Of a stretch of 53,803 nucleotides of DNA, positions 45,393-53,706 are shown piece after piece; position 1 is the stretch's first letter, and each line of letters begins with the position of its first letter. The stretch spans positions 1-53,803 of the forward strand of contig JALONP010000019.1 in assembly GCA_025454875.1 (NCBI GenBank). The letters are read 5' to 3'. The notes beneath the pieces are model-generated. The model was not told the origin of the DNA, searched no databases, and worked only from the letters and a program-made list of their open reading frames with translations. This DNA comes from Bacteroidia bacterium. GTDB lineage: Bacteria; Bacteroidota; Bacteroidia; UKL13-3. The position numbers were made by a program, and so were the translations under genes.

Positions 45393-47621
45393 TTATTCAA
45401 TATTGATTTCATAAATATCATGGTAGTCTGGAAACTCTTTATCAATATCAACATTCAAATCAATGAGTCTTCCATTGCTAATATCGTAAACCCAACCATG
45501 TACTTCTGGGAACCCATACTGTGTACGGTTACGTTGGATAAATGATGTTTTCATCAGATTCATCACTTGTTCTTTTACGTTCACTTCTACCAGCCTGCGG
45601 TGTCTTAGTTCCGGGTCAGCAATTGAATCAAGTTCGTCTTTATGCAACCGGTATACATCCTTAATATTGCGTAACCACTTATCAATAATGCCATTCGACT
45701 TGTGTTCAACTGCTGCCTTCACTCCTCCGCAACCATAATGACCACAAACAATAATATGTTTCACATTCAGCACTTCAACTGAGTACTGCACCACAGATAA
45801 CATATTGATATCCGTATTGACCACCATATTGGCAATATTGCGGTGCACAAACATTTCGCCCGGATCTGTTCCTGTAATTTCATTTGCAGGCACTCGGCTA
45901 TCACTGCATCCAATAAACAAATATTGCGGTGTTTGCCCTTTACTTAGTTTTTGAAAATAAGCTGGATCTTCCATCAATTTTGCGTTTACCCATTTTTCGT
46001 TGTTTGTAAATAAACGATCGTATGATTGACGCATCAATTCTTTTAAATCTTCGTTTTCCATTTGTTTGAGTCCTCCAATAATGAGTTCGATATTGCGTTT
46101 GCGAGCTGTAACCTTGTATTCTTGTATGATTTCTAAAATGTCTTTATCGATGTAATGGGTTCGTGAGCCGTCAATTTCCAATACAGCTCCTTCGGGAACA
46201 GATTCTAGCAAACTTACTATTTTTGATTTATGCAAAAAGGTAATGTCTTCCCCTAATACAATTCGTTTGCGAATACCCATATCATTTAACTTGAGTACCG
46301 TTCCTTTGTAATTTTCGTATACGATAAATAAAAGCGAAACAACCAAACCTATGGTAACCCCCGTTAACAAATCGGTGAGCACAATCGCAGCCAATGTGAT
46401 GGCAAAGGGAATAAACTGTAGCCAACCTTTTTTAAACTGCTGTATAATTATCTCGGGTGACAATAGCTTGTATCCAGTGTAAATGAGCACTGCAGCCAAA
46501 CTAGCTAATGGAATCAAATTGATAAAGCGGGTTAGAAACACAACTGCGATTACAATAAATACACCATGAAAAATAGTGGATAATTTTGTACGTGCACCTG
46601 CAGAAACATTCACTGAACCACGAACAATAACGGCTGTCATAGGTAACCCACCAAACAAACCAGCAAGCATATTGCCAATACCTTGTGCCAACAACTCTCG
46701 GTTGGCGGGTGTTTTCCGCTTTTCGGGATCCAATTTGTCGATAGCTTCCGTTGATAGCAATGTTTCGATTGATGCAACCACAGCAATAGTAAAAGCAGAA
46801 GTATACACCGCAAAATTGGACAACTGAGACCAATTGGGAAAACTGGTTTGGTACCTAAAATCGGTAATGCTTGCAATTTGTGGAATGGTTACCAAGTGAG
46901 TTGTATCCAATTGGGCAGTAGGAATAAAAAATTGGATGCAAGCATGCAATGCAACTCCTAAAACTACTACCAACAGTGCACCGGGTATTGTTTTATATTT
47001 GGGTTGAAAAAACTTATCCCATACAATTAAAAACACCAAACTTAACAAGCCAATCGTTAAGACCGAATTGTTCAAATTCAACAAGCCTTCTGCTAAAGTT
47101 GAGAATGTATTGGTTGATTTTTGCACACCATCATTCATATCTTGTGGAGTTGAGGTGAACTCCTCTACACCCATTACCTCAATATCGTATCCGATTAAAT
47201 GTGGAAATTGCTTAATTATGAGAATGAGTCCGATTGCAGATAACATGCCTTTAATTACCGTATTGGGAATATAGGTCGCAATACTACCTGCCTTGGCAGC
47301 AGCGAATACTATTTGCATCGCACCTGCAATAAATATTGCGAGTAAAAATGCTTCGAACGAACCCAACGTGGCAATGCTCGAAATGGCAATAGCTGTTAGC
47401 CCCGCTGCCGGACCACTTACACTCAAAGCCGATTTGCTAATAAAGCCTGTAATGACTCCGCCAATGACACCCGTAATTAAACCTGAGATAAGCGGTGCAC
47501 CCGAAGCATGTGCAATTCCTAAACACAAAGGAACCGCTACAAAAAATACAGCAATACCAGCGGGTAAATCATTATTGATAGTGGAGAAGGAAGTGGAGAA
47601 AGCGCGCTTTAAGTGTTTCAT
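45393..47621 (-). CDS. SulP-family anion transporter fused to beta-carbonic anhydrase
   Basis: The protein has 742 residues from ATG 47621. ATG 47642 overlaps the promoter box and is rejected. The SulP transporter (about 15-420) has ten or more helices, with the signature FFVAVPLCLGIAHASGAPL near the start. A STAS domain follows (about 440-525). The beta-carbonic anhydrase domain has zinc ligands Cys572 and Asp574 (FIGCSDSRVP) and His628 and Cys631 (VCGHYGCGG). The fusion suggests bicarbonate uptake or export linked to CO2 hydration. It stands next to the structured element in the gap upstream. Confidence 0.93.
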   Translation of the reverse strand: MKHLKRAFSTSFSTINNDLPAGIAVFFVAVPLCLGIAHASGAPLISGLITGVIGGVITGFISKSALSVSGPAAGLTAIAISSIATLGSFEAFLLAIFIAGAMQIVFAAAKAGSIATYIPNTVIKGMLSAIGLILIIKQFPHLIGYDIEVMGVEEFTSTPQDMNDGVQKSTNTFSTLAEGLLNLNNSVLTIGLLSLVFLIVWDKFFQPKYKTIPGALLVVVLGVALHACIQFFIPTAQLDTTHLVTIPQIASITDFRYQTSFPNWSQLSNFAVYTSAFTIAVVASIETLLSTEAIDKLDPEKRKTPANRELLAQGIGNMLAGLFGGLPMTAVIVRGSVNVSAGARTKLSTIFHGVFIVIAVVFLTRFINLIPLASLAAVLIYTGYKLLSPEIIIQQFKKGWLQFIPFAITLAAIVLTDLLTGVTIGLVVSLLFIVYENYKGTVLKLNDMGIRKRIVLGEDITFLHKSKIVSLLESVPEGAVLEIDGSRTHYIDKDILEIIQEYKVTARKRNIELIIGGLKQMENEDLKELMRQSYDRLFTNNEKWVNAKLMEDPAYFQKLSKGQTPQYLFIGCSDSRVPANEITGTDPGEMFVHRNIANMVVNTDINMLSVVQYSVEVLNVKHIIVCGHYGCGGVKAAVEHKSNGIIDKWLRNIKDVYRLHKDELDSIADPELRHRRLVEVNVKEQVMNLMKTSFIQRNRTQYGFPEVHGWVYDISNGRLIDLNVDIDKEFPDYHDIYEINIE

Positions 47622-47639
47622 GTACGAAGATGGCTCATA

Positions 47640-47647
47640 CAAGTATA
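47640..47647 (-). promoter_or_regulatory. Candidate -7 box of the SulP-carbonic anhydrase gene
   Basis: On the minus strand TATACTTG matches TAnnTTTG at 5 of 6 fixed positions. Transcription from it would begin about 10-15 bases before ATG 47621. Confidence 0.4.
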
Positions 47648-47674
47648 CTTATTTTTTTAGTAAAAGGTATTGAT

Positions 47675-47752
47675 GCGTTAGCGATGGAAGCGGCATCCCG
47701 CGAGCAAGCTCGCGGATACAGCGCACAGCGCGGCCTGCGCAGCAGGCAACGC
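47675..47752. repeat. GC-rich structured intergenic element
   Basis: A 78-nt block with several nested pairings. GCGTT (47675) and AACGC (47752) close it. CCGCGAGC-AA-GCTCGCGG makes a perfect inner hairpin framed by GAAGCGGCATCC and GGATACAGC. GCCTGC-GCA-GCAGGC makes a second hairpin. It starts directly after the GT2 stop codon. The frame 'AAGCGGCATCC...GATACAGCG' resembles an intergenic element I remember from other Bacteroidota, but I cannot name it. Confidence 0.65.
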
Positions 47753-47753
47753 C

Positions 47754-48494
47754 CTATTTAAAAATACGAAACGAACCCAAGCCCCATTTTTGCAAGCGAT
47801 ATGCAATGGATGTTTGCAGTACACCTAATCCATAAATGCTGCTGCGTTTGAAATTAATGGATGATGCTTCGGGGAAATATTTTGTTGGGCAAGTGACTTC
47901 AGCAATATCGAATCCGGCATAAAAAATTTGGGCAATCATTTGGTTGTCGAACACAAAATCGTCAGAGCATTGGTGGTACGGAACAGTGTCGAGCACCTTG
48001 CGGCTAAATGCTCGGTAACCTGTGTGGTACTCTGATAATTTTTGGTGCATGAGGATGTTTTGAAACAGGGTTAAGCAGCGGTTGAAAACAAATTTATACA
48101 ATGGCATTCCACCTTTGAGCGCGCCCATTCCCAAAATGCGTGAGCCAAATACAACCGGATACAAATCTTCGGCAATAATGCTTGCCATTGCAGTGATTAA
48201 CTTAGGTGTGTACTGATAATCGGGATGCAACATCACCACAATATCTGCTCCTATTTCTTTGGCTTTATCGTAACATGTCTTTTGATTTCCCCCGTAACCT
48301 TTATTGGTTTGGTGCCTGATAACATGTTGAATTCCGAGACGTTTGGCGACTTCAACAGTATTGTCTTTTCCGTGGTCATCAACCAAAATCACTTCGTCAA
48401 CAATGTTGAATGGAATTTCACGATAGGTTTTTTCGATGGTGAGGGCTGCATTGTAGGCAGGCATTACCACTACTACTTTTTTGTTGTGTAACAT
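47754..48494 (-). CDS. GT2-family glycosyltransferase (polyprenyl-phosphate sugar synthase-like)
   Basis: The protein has 246 residues and a GT-A fold: VVVVMPAYNAALTIEKTYRE at the start, the acidic pair in VILVDDHGKDNT, GYGGNQKTCYDKAKE, VVMLHPDYQYTPKLI with the metal-binding Asp, and EYHTGYRAFSRKVLD. This is the DPM1-like subgroup without membrane helices, which usually moves a sugar to polyprenyl phosphate. It could supply a donor for enzymes such as the GT39 at 9.4 kb. It starts 4 bases after the NhaD-type gene. Confidence 0.88.
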   Translation of the reverse strand: MLHNKKVVVVMPAYNAALTIEKTYREIPFNIVDEVILVDDHGKDNTVEVAKRLGIQHVIRHQTNKGYGGNQKTCYDKAKEIGADIVVMLHPDYQYTPKLITAMASIIAEDLYPVVFGSRILGMGALKGGMPLYKFVFNRCLTLFQNILMHQKLSEYHTGYRAFSRKVLDTVPYHQCSDDFVFDNQMIAQIFYAGFDIAEVTCPTKYFPEASSINFKRSSIYGLGVLQTSIAYRLQKWGLGSFRIFK

Positions 48495-48498
48495 CGTT

Positions 48499-49806
48499 TT
48501 ATAAATAAAAGACCAACCAAATAATAACTAAAATTGGCAACAAAATGGGAACACTATATTTAAAAATGTATTGGAAAAACCCAGGCATTTTAACTCCGTT
48601 TTGTTCTGCCAATGCTTTCACCATAAAGTTGGGCCCGTTTCCAATATAAGTCATTGCACCAAAAAAAACAGCGCCAGTTGAAATGGCCATGATGTAATGT
48701 GCATTTTCGGATGCAATAAAGTGCTGCACACTGCTAACCGATGCCGGATCAAAACCAAATACCGTTAACGTTAAGGTGAAAAAATTAACATAAGTAGGCG
48801 CATTGTCGAGTATACTTGAGAACGCTCCAGTAGCCCAATATAAAAAGCTCTGTGATAATTGTAAATCGCCAGAAGAACCCGCTGCTGTAAGCAATTGCAA
48901 TGCAGGTATCATGGTTAAAAAGATTCCTACAAACAAGTAACCTACTTCCTTAATAGGTTCAAAATTAAATGCATTTTTTTGTAATGCTTGTTTGCTTGCA
49001 AAACGATAGCAACCAAGTGCCAAAACAAGCTGAATACACTCACGTATGTATGAAACCTTCTTTCCATGAATTTCAATTGCTGGAAGTCCTTCAATTGTAT
49101 TGGGATCAATAAATACACTGCAAACAATTAATACAAGCCAAACAAAATTGCGTTTACCATCAATGATGATTTTATTGGTGTAATGGGTGCTAATATCCAC
49201 CTCATCAAATTGGGTGTTTTTACGTTCGAAATAATAAAATGCGAGTGCGAGTAAAACCATGGCCAAAATCCATTCGGTAAACAAATGATTAAAGGTCCAG
49301 AAAAATGGAATTCCCTTTAAAAAACCCATAAACAAAGGTGGATCGCCAATTGGTGTAAGCAAACCTCCCAAATTAGAAATAAAAAAAATGAAGAACACGA
49401 TATGGTATGGCTGTAACCTGTACCTGTTAATGCGCATAAACGGACGAATAAGCAATACAGATGCTCCTGTTGTACCAATGATATTGGTTAGTGCAGCTCC
49501 AATAAGCAAAAATGCAATATTGGTACTTGATTTCGACTCAAGATCGGCAAAAACGTAAATGCCACCAGATGCAATAAACAAAGCCAACAGCAAACTGATA
49601 AAGGATATATACTCTGCTAAGGTTTCTGCAACGAGCATAGTTTGGTGGTAAACTAAGATATAATACAAACCCACTGCTACGCCTAACGCAACCGCAATGG
49701 CTTTATAATAATGGTGCCAAAACGTTTCGAAAAACAGAGGCCCAGTGGCGATAAGCAATAACAACAATACAAAAGGCGTAACCAGCCAAAAAGGCGGTGC
49801 GCTCAT
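48499..49806 (-). CDS. NhaD-type sodium:proton antiporter
   Basis: The protein has 435 residues and about eleven to twelve helices of the ArsB/NhaD permease fold. SKSSTNIAFLLIGAALTNIIGTTGASVLL is the core motif, and LTPIGDPPLFMGFL and GPNFMVKALAEQNG are typical of NhaD. The longest frame starts at a TTG inside the promoter box, so ATG 49806 (MSAPPFWLVTPFV) is chosen. It would exchange Na+ for H+ across the inner membrane. The GT2 gene follows after 4 bases. Confidence 0.9.
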   Translation of the reverse strand: MSAPPFWLVTPFVLLLLLIATGPLFFETFWHHYYKAIAVALGVAVGLYYILVYHQTMLVAETLAEYISFISLLLALFIASGGIYVFADLESKSSTNIAFLLIGAALTNIIGTTGASVLLIRPFMRINRYRLQPYHIVFFIFFISNLGGLLTPIGDPPLFMGFLKGIPFFWTFNHLFTEWILAMVLLALAFYYFERKNTQFDEVDISTHYTNKIIIDGKRNFVWLVLIVCSVFIDPNTIEGLPAIEIHGKKVSYIRECIQLVLALGCYRFASKQALQKNAFNFEPIKEVGYLFVGIFLTMIPALQLLTAAGSSGDLQLSQSFLYWATGAFSSILDNAPTYVNFFTLTLTVFGFDPASVSSVQHFIASENAHYIMAISTGAVFFGAMTYIGNGPNFMVKALAEQNGVKMPGFFQYIFKYSVPILLPILVIIWLVFYL

Positions 49807-49830
49807 GATGGTGGCAATAATCATATTGGC

Positions 49831-49838
49831 CAAATATA
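49831..49838 (-). promoter_or_regulatory. Candidate -7 box of the NhaD-type gene
   Basis: On the minus strand TATATTTG fully matches TAnnTTTG. It lies 24 bases before ATG 49806 and covers the TTG that would otherwise be taken as the start. Confidence 0.45.
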
Positions 49839-49851
49839 AGGCCTGGTATTG

Positions 49852-50910
49852 TTAAAAAATAAAGAGTTTGTGCACTTCTTTAGATTCGGTAACCACATAA
49901 TATAATCCAGAAGGCCAATTAAGCGTTGAAACTTGGTATTGGCTTTGGGCAACTTGAACACCTCTTGCATTGTAAACTCCAAACATTGCATTGTTATCTA
50001 CAATTATTAACTGTTGTGTTGCATTGTATCGAATCTGAGTTACTGCATCAGTGTATTGTTTAACGGTAATGGTATTGCTAAATGAAGTACGCCCATCAAA
50101 ATCCGTTTGTTGAATTCGGTAGTGGGTAATTGGGAGTGGATTGTTGTGGGTAAATGAATATGATGATGTTGAAAGTACAGTTCCCCTACCTTGTACGGTT
50201 CCAATACTGGTCCATTTTTGAGCATCAATCGATTGTTGAATGGTGTAAAAATGATTGTTGGTTTCAGATGCTGTTCGCCAAGTTAATACGTTTTGGTTTG
50301 GCTGTGATTTTGCGCTAAACGAAAGCCATTTGACAGGCAATACAGTTGCCGAAAATGTTTTGGCAATGATTTCGTCACCGCTCGAAGAGCCATTGTTATT
50401 TGAAGCATTGACAACTGCATAAAATGTAACACCGCCAGTGTACACAGTAGGTGCGGTCCACTCAATATCCCAAGTTGTAGAACTTGAGGGTGCTGCCGTT
50501 CCGGTTGCAGAGTGACTTGCATACTCTCTATTACCTGATGTATTCACTTCTGTTTCGGCACCTATTGAAGTAAATGTACCAATACTCGCAGTGCTTGATA
50601 CTGCACCATTAGGTAACGCAACCAATTGAAAACCAAACTTAGTACTTGTAGGATGGGTAAAACTTAACGAAAGCGTACAGGTTTGGTTGGGGTTGATTTG
50701 ATTAATGGGTACACTTGAAGTAAGCGTGAGTGCATTTGTAAGTGTACCTGAAGTAACTAAACCACTGCCTCCATGGCACGAAGTACAATTGGCTTCACCA
50801 GGTGCATTGCTATAACCCGTGGGTGGGGCTGAGTTTGAAAATGTGATTGCATTGAAGGTAGTAGATGCAACAACAAAAACCAAGAGGCTTAGGTAAATAA
50901 ACTGTTTCAC
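49852..50910 (-). CDS. Choice-of-anchor-V protein with T9SS sorting tail
   Basis: The protein has 352 residues from a GTG start. After the signal peptide (about 1-22) comes PPTGYSNAPGEANCTSCHGG, the family's CxxCH motif (Cys42, Cys45, His46), which could bind haem c. A Reeler-like beta domain follows to about residue 190. The remainder is a T9SS linker (PVKWLSFSAK.., TASETNNHFYTIQQS) and a C-terminal sorting domain (FGVYNARGVQ, WPSGLYYVVTES). It should be displayed on the cell surface. It is upstream of the NhaD-type gene, 45 bases from the chosen start of that gene. Confidence 0.8.
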   Translation of the reverse strand: MKQFIYLSLLVFVVASTTFNAITFSNSAPPTGYSNAPGEANCTSCHGGSGLVTSGTLTNALTLTSSVPINQINPNQTCTLSLSFTHPTSTKFGFQLVALPNGAVSSTASIGTFTSIGAETEVNTSGNREYASHSATGTAAPSSSTTWDIEWTAPTVYTGGVTFYAVVNASNNNGSSSGDEIIAKTFSATVLPVKWLSFSAKSQPNQNVLTWRTASETNNHFYTIQQSIDAQKWTSIGTVQGRGTVLSTSSYSFTHNNPLPITHYRIQQTDFDGRTSFSNTITVKQYTDAVTQIRYNATQQLIIVDNNAMFGVYNARGVQVAQSQYQVSTLNWPSGLYYVVTESKEVHKLFIF

Positions 50911-51171
50911 TGTTTTTAAAATTTATTCGAATGTAATGGTTTATATCAGAATGATCATCAAATTTATAAGTAGTCGAATTGAGATTACTTCTAATTTGAA
51001 TAATTATATCAAATTCGTAAAAAATAAACCATTTTATAATCGAATACTTAAAATACTTACTATCCGTATCAAGAATAATGCATAATTCACACGTCTGCAC
51101 AGAGCATAAAGCAATTAAGTTTAATTCAGTTTTTCCGTAAGAACTGTATTGCATAGATTCGATGAACAACT

Positions 51172-51864
51172 ATGATAAAAGTAATATTGATAGATGATGA
51201 TATAGAGGTAAGCAAATACGTTCAAATTGCACTTGGTCAATTTGAAAATATTGAACTTACAAGTCGGAACTCTGTAGAACTTGGATTAGCACTTCTGAAA
51301 TCAGAGCCATATGATATCGTTATTTTGGATATTATGATGCCAGATATTAATGGGATTGAGGCATCTAAGGCAATCAGATTGTATGATGAAAAAATTGGAA
51401 TCCTTTTTATTAGTAATCAACATGAGTTAGAAGTCAAAAGTAGGGCATTTAATGCTGGTGGGGATGATTTTCTTGTTAAACCATTTCATCCCGAAGAATT
51501 AATTATGAGGCTATTTGCACTCTACAAAAGAGTGAACCCTTTTATTTCTAGTAGTAATGCAACGTATGAATTAGGAAAACTTGTGTTTAAGGCAGACAAG
51601 CAAAGAATAGTAAATGTAAATGGTATAGAAGTAAAATTAAGCAGTAAGGAATGTGAGGTATTAACCATGTTGGTAGAGAGACCAAATACAGTAACTAAAA
51701 GACGGGATTTATTAATCAATATTTGGGGCAGGACAGACCCTCACGCTTCTAATTTATTAGATGTATATGTTAATAGACTTCGGAAAATACTCAAAGATGA
51801 GCCAAGTGTATTGATTGAAAACGTGCATGGCACTGGTTTTAAGCTCACTACTCATAACTTTTAG
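51172..51864 (+). CDS. OmpR/PhoB-type response regulator
   Basis: The protein has 230 residues. The receiver domain (1-115) has the acidic pair at 8-10 (LIDDD), phospho-acceptor Asp53 (VILDIMMPDING), Ser81 and Lys103 (FLVKPFHPEEL). The C-terminal winged helix (about 135-228) has LSSKECEVLTMLVERPNTVTKRRDLL and VYVNRLRKIL..HGTGFKL. A TAGATTCG box (5 of 6) lies 10 bases upstream of the ATG. It is convergent with the histidine kinase and overlaps it by 17 bases, so they are probably partners made from separate transcripts. Confidence 0.93.
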   Translation: MIKVILIDDDIEVSKYVQIALGQFENIELTSRNSVELGLALLKSEPYDIVILDIMMPDINGIEASKAIRLYDEKIGILFISNQHELEVKSRAFNAGGDDFLVKPFHPEELIMRLFALYKRVNPFISSSNATYELGKLVFKADKQRIVNVNGIEVKLSSKECEVLTMLVERPNTVTKRRDLLINIWGRTDPHASNLLDVYVNRLRKILKDEPSVLIENVHGTGFKLTTHNF

Positions 51865-53689
51865 GAAGTGTTACTGAAAAAACTGAACCTTCAAACTTTT
51901 TACTAATAACGCGAATTTCACCTTTAATCATATTAACCAGTTTATGGGTTATAAATAAACCCAAACCTGTTGCTGATTCTCCCATTGTTGGTTTTACAGA
52001 TAAACGCGCAAATTTATTAAAAACTACACTTTGTTCACTTTCTGTCAAACCTATACCTGAATCGATAAATGAAAACTCAATTTGGTGATTATAGTCCATT
52101 ACCTTTATGGTAACTGTACCTTTAATTGGTGAGTATTTTATCGCATTTGACAACAAATTATCAAAAATTCGTTTCAATTTTAATCGATCCGTATTAATAA
52201 TAAGTTCTGTGCTATCTATTTCCAAATGAACTTCTACACCTTTGCGTGCCGCTATTCTAGAATACTCCAATTTCAATAGAAGTAGCTCGTCAATCAAATC
52301 AACTGGCTCTATTCGAAGATTATCAGCTGTAGTTTCAAGGGTAGATACATCTAATAAATTTTGTATTAAAACAGTTGCCTCTTTAATGATTTCGTTTATC
52401 CGATTAAATGTTTCTTGATGTGTTTTGAGTTCATTATCCTGAATGAGAATCGAATTCAATGCATGAATTTTAGTTAATGGAGATCTTAAATCATGTGATA
52501 ATATACCCATCATCTCTGTCTTTTCATGATTTATTCTCTTTAACTTGTTAGCTAAGTTATTCTTTTGAATGTAGATAAAACCAATAACAAAGATTGCAAT
52601 AAAAGAAATATATAGAACTATTATCAACGCATTTTTCTCCCTTTGCTCTGACTTTAGCTTAAAAGAATTTATTTGATTTAGCGTGTTGAGTTCTGTAATT
52701 TTAGCGTGGGCTTTGGTTGTTTCGAATAAAGCCTCTATCTCTATTACTTTTTTATCAACTTCAATTGAGTGCAATGAATCTACTAACCTATTAGCAATCT
52801 CACTATGAATAAATGCATTGTAATAATCTTTCTTGTCTTTATAGTATAAAGTCAAGAGATTCATAATGTCAATTTTTAGAGCTAAATCATTGAAACGTTT
52901 ATTGGTTTGAAAGGCTTTTGTTATAAATCGCAAACAATCTTTGTATTTTTTTTCTTTTAAAAAAATAGAAGCTAACCGTAAGTATACATACTGGTAAAAT
53001 GAAGAGTCAGTAGTAGCTTGGGTTAAAAACAATGCCTTATTTATATAATATTTTGCGGAATCAATTTGGGTCTTATCTAAAAACAAACTTGAAATAGAGT
53101 AGTAAATGAATTGAATGCCTTGGCTATCCTTGTCCTTAATAGCATAATCAAGTGATTTAAAATAATACTCTTTACCTAAATCGAGGTTATTTAGTTGTAA
53201 ATATGCCTCCCCTATTATTCTGTAACTATCAACATAATATAATGATCTACCTAGTTGGCTTTGATCTAAAAACTTAATGGTATTTTGAGCATATACAATC
53301 GATTTCTTGTAGTTTTTAGTATTAAAATAATTGTACGCTATAATGTTGTTCACCGAAACAGCCACATCAAATAGATGCAATTGCTCACACATGCGTAATG
53401 AGGAAAACAAATAAAAAAATGCCTTTTCATATTGATGATTTAAACTAAAGGCCATCCCATAACATAGGTACGCTTTCGCCTTAAGTATCTTATTATTCGT
53501 GGTATTGGCATACTCTTCTAGAATTGATCCTGACCTCTTTAAAAGCAGAATATCTTTGGTATTCCATCCAGACTTACCAAGCGTGTATATTTGTTTAAGT
53601 GTATTAGAATCCTCATGGTGCTTAATGAGATTAATTAAACTATCCAACTTTTTAGAGTCATTTGCCAAAATAATAGGAAGTGAATACAA
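51848..53689 (-). CDS. TPR-containing sensor histidine kinase, 5' end cut by an IS
   Basis: The protein has 613 residues from TTG 53689, the only start-like codon left. The frame stays open to 53706, where the insertion sequence begins, and codes there for FIFFYLYSLPIILAND. This reads as the core of a signal peptide whose start codon is lost. TPR-like helical repeats fill about 25-330, and a membrane helix follows (about 355-375). The kinase has the H-box MMGILSHDLRSPLTKIHALN, the N-box FDNLLSNAIKYSP, IDSGIGLTESE and SATGLGLFITHKL. Domains are otherwise whole. Without a promoter or true start it may be silent unless the IS supplies them. Confidence 0.85.
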   Translation of the reverse strand: MYSLPIILANDSKKLDSLINLIKHHEDSNTLKQIYTLGKSGWNTKDILLLKRSGSILEEYANTTNNKILKAKAYLCYGMAFSLNHQYEKAFFYLFSSLRMCEQLHLFDVAVSVNNIIAYNYFNTKNYKKSIVYAQNTIKFLDQSQLGRSLYYVDSYRIIGEAYLQLNNLDLGKEYYFKSLDYAIKDKDSQGIQFIYYSISSLFLDKTQIDSAKYYINKALFLTQATTDSSFYQYVYLRLASIFLKEKKYKDCLRFITKAFQTNKRFNDLALKIDIMNLLTLYYKDKKDYYNAFIHSEIANRLVDSLHSIEVDKKVIEIEALFETTKAHAKITELNTLNQINSFKLKSEQREKNALIIVLYISFIAIFVIGFIYIQKNNLANKLKRINHEKTEMMGILSHDLRSPLTKIHALNSILIQDNELKTHQETFNRINEIIKEATVLIQNLLDVSTLETTADNLRIEPVDLIDELLLLKLEYSRIAARKGVEVHLEIDSTELIINTDRLKLKRIFDNLLSNAIKYSPIKGTVTIKVMDYNHQIEFSFIDSGIGLTESEQSVVFNKFARLSVKPTMGESATGLGLFITHKLVNMIKGEIRVISKKFEGSVFSVTLPKSYE

Positions 53690-53706
53690 ATAAAAGAATA
53701 TGAATA

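Noticed and set aside
47622-47642. Earlier start of the SulP-carbonic anhydrase gene
   Set aside because: It would begin within or next to the -7 box, upstream of the likely transcription start.
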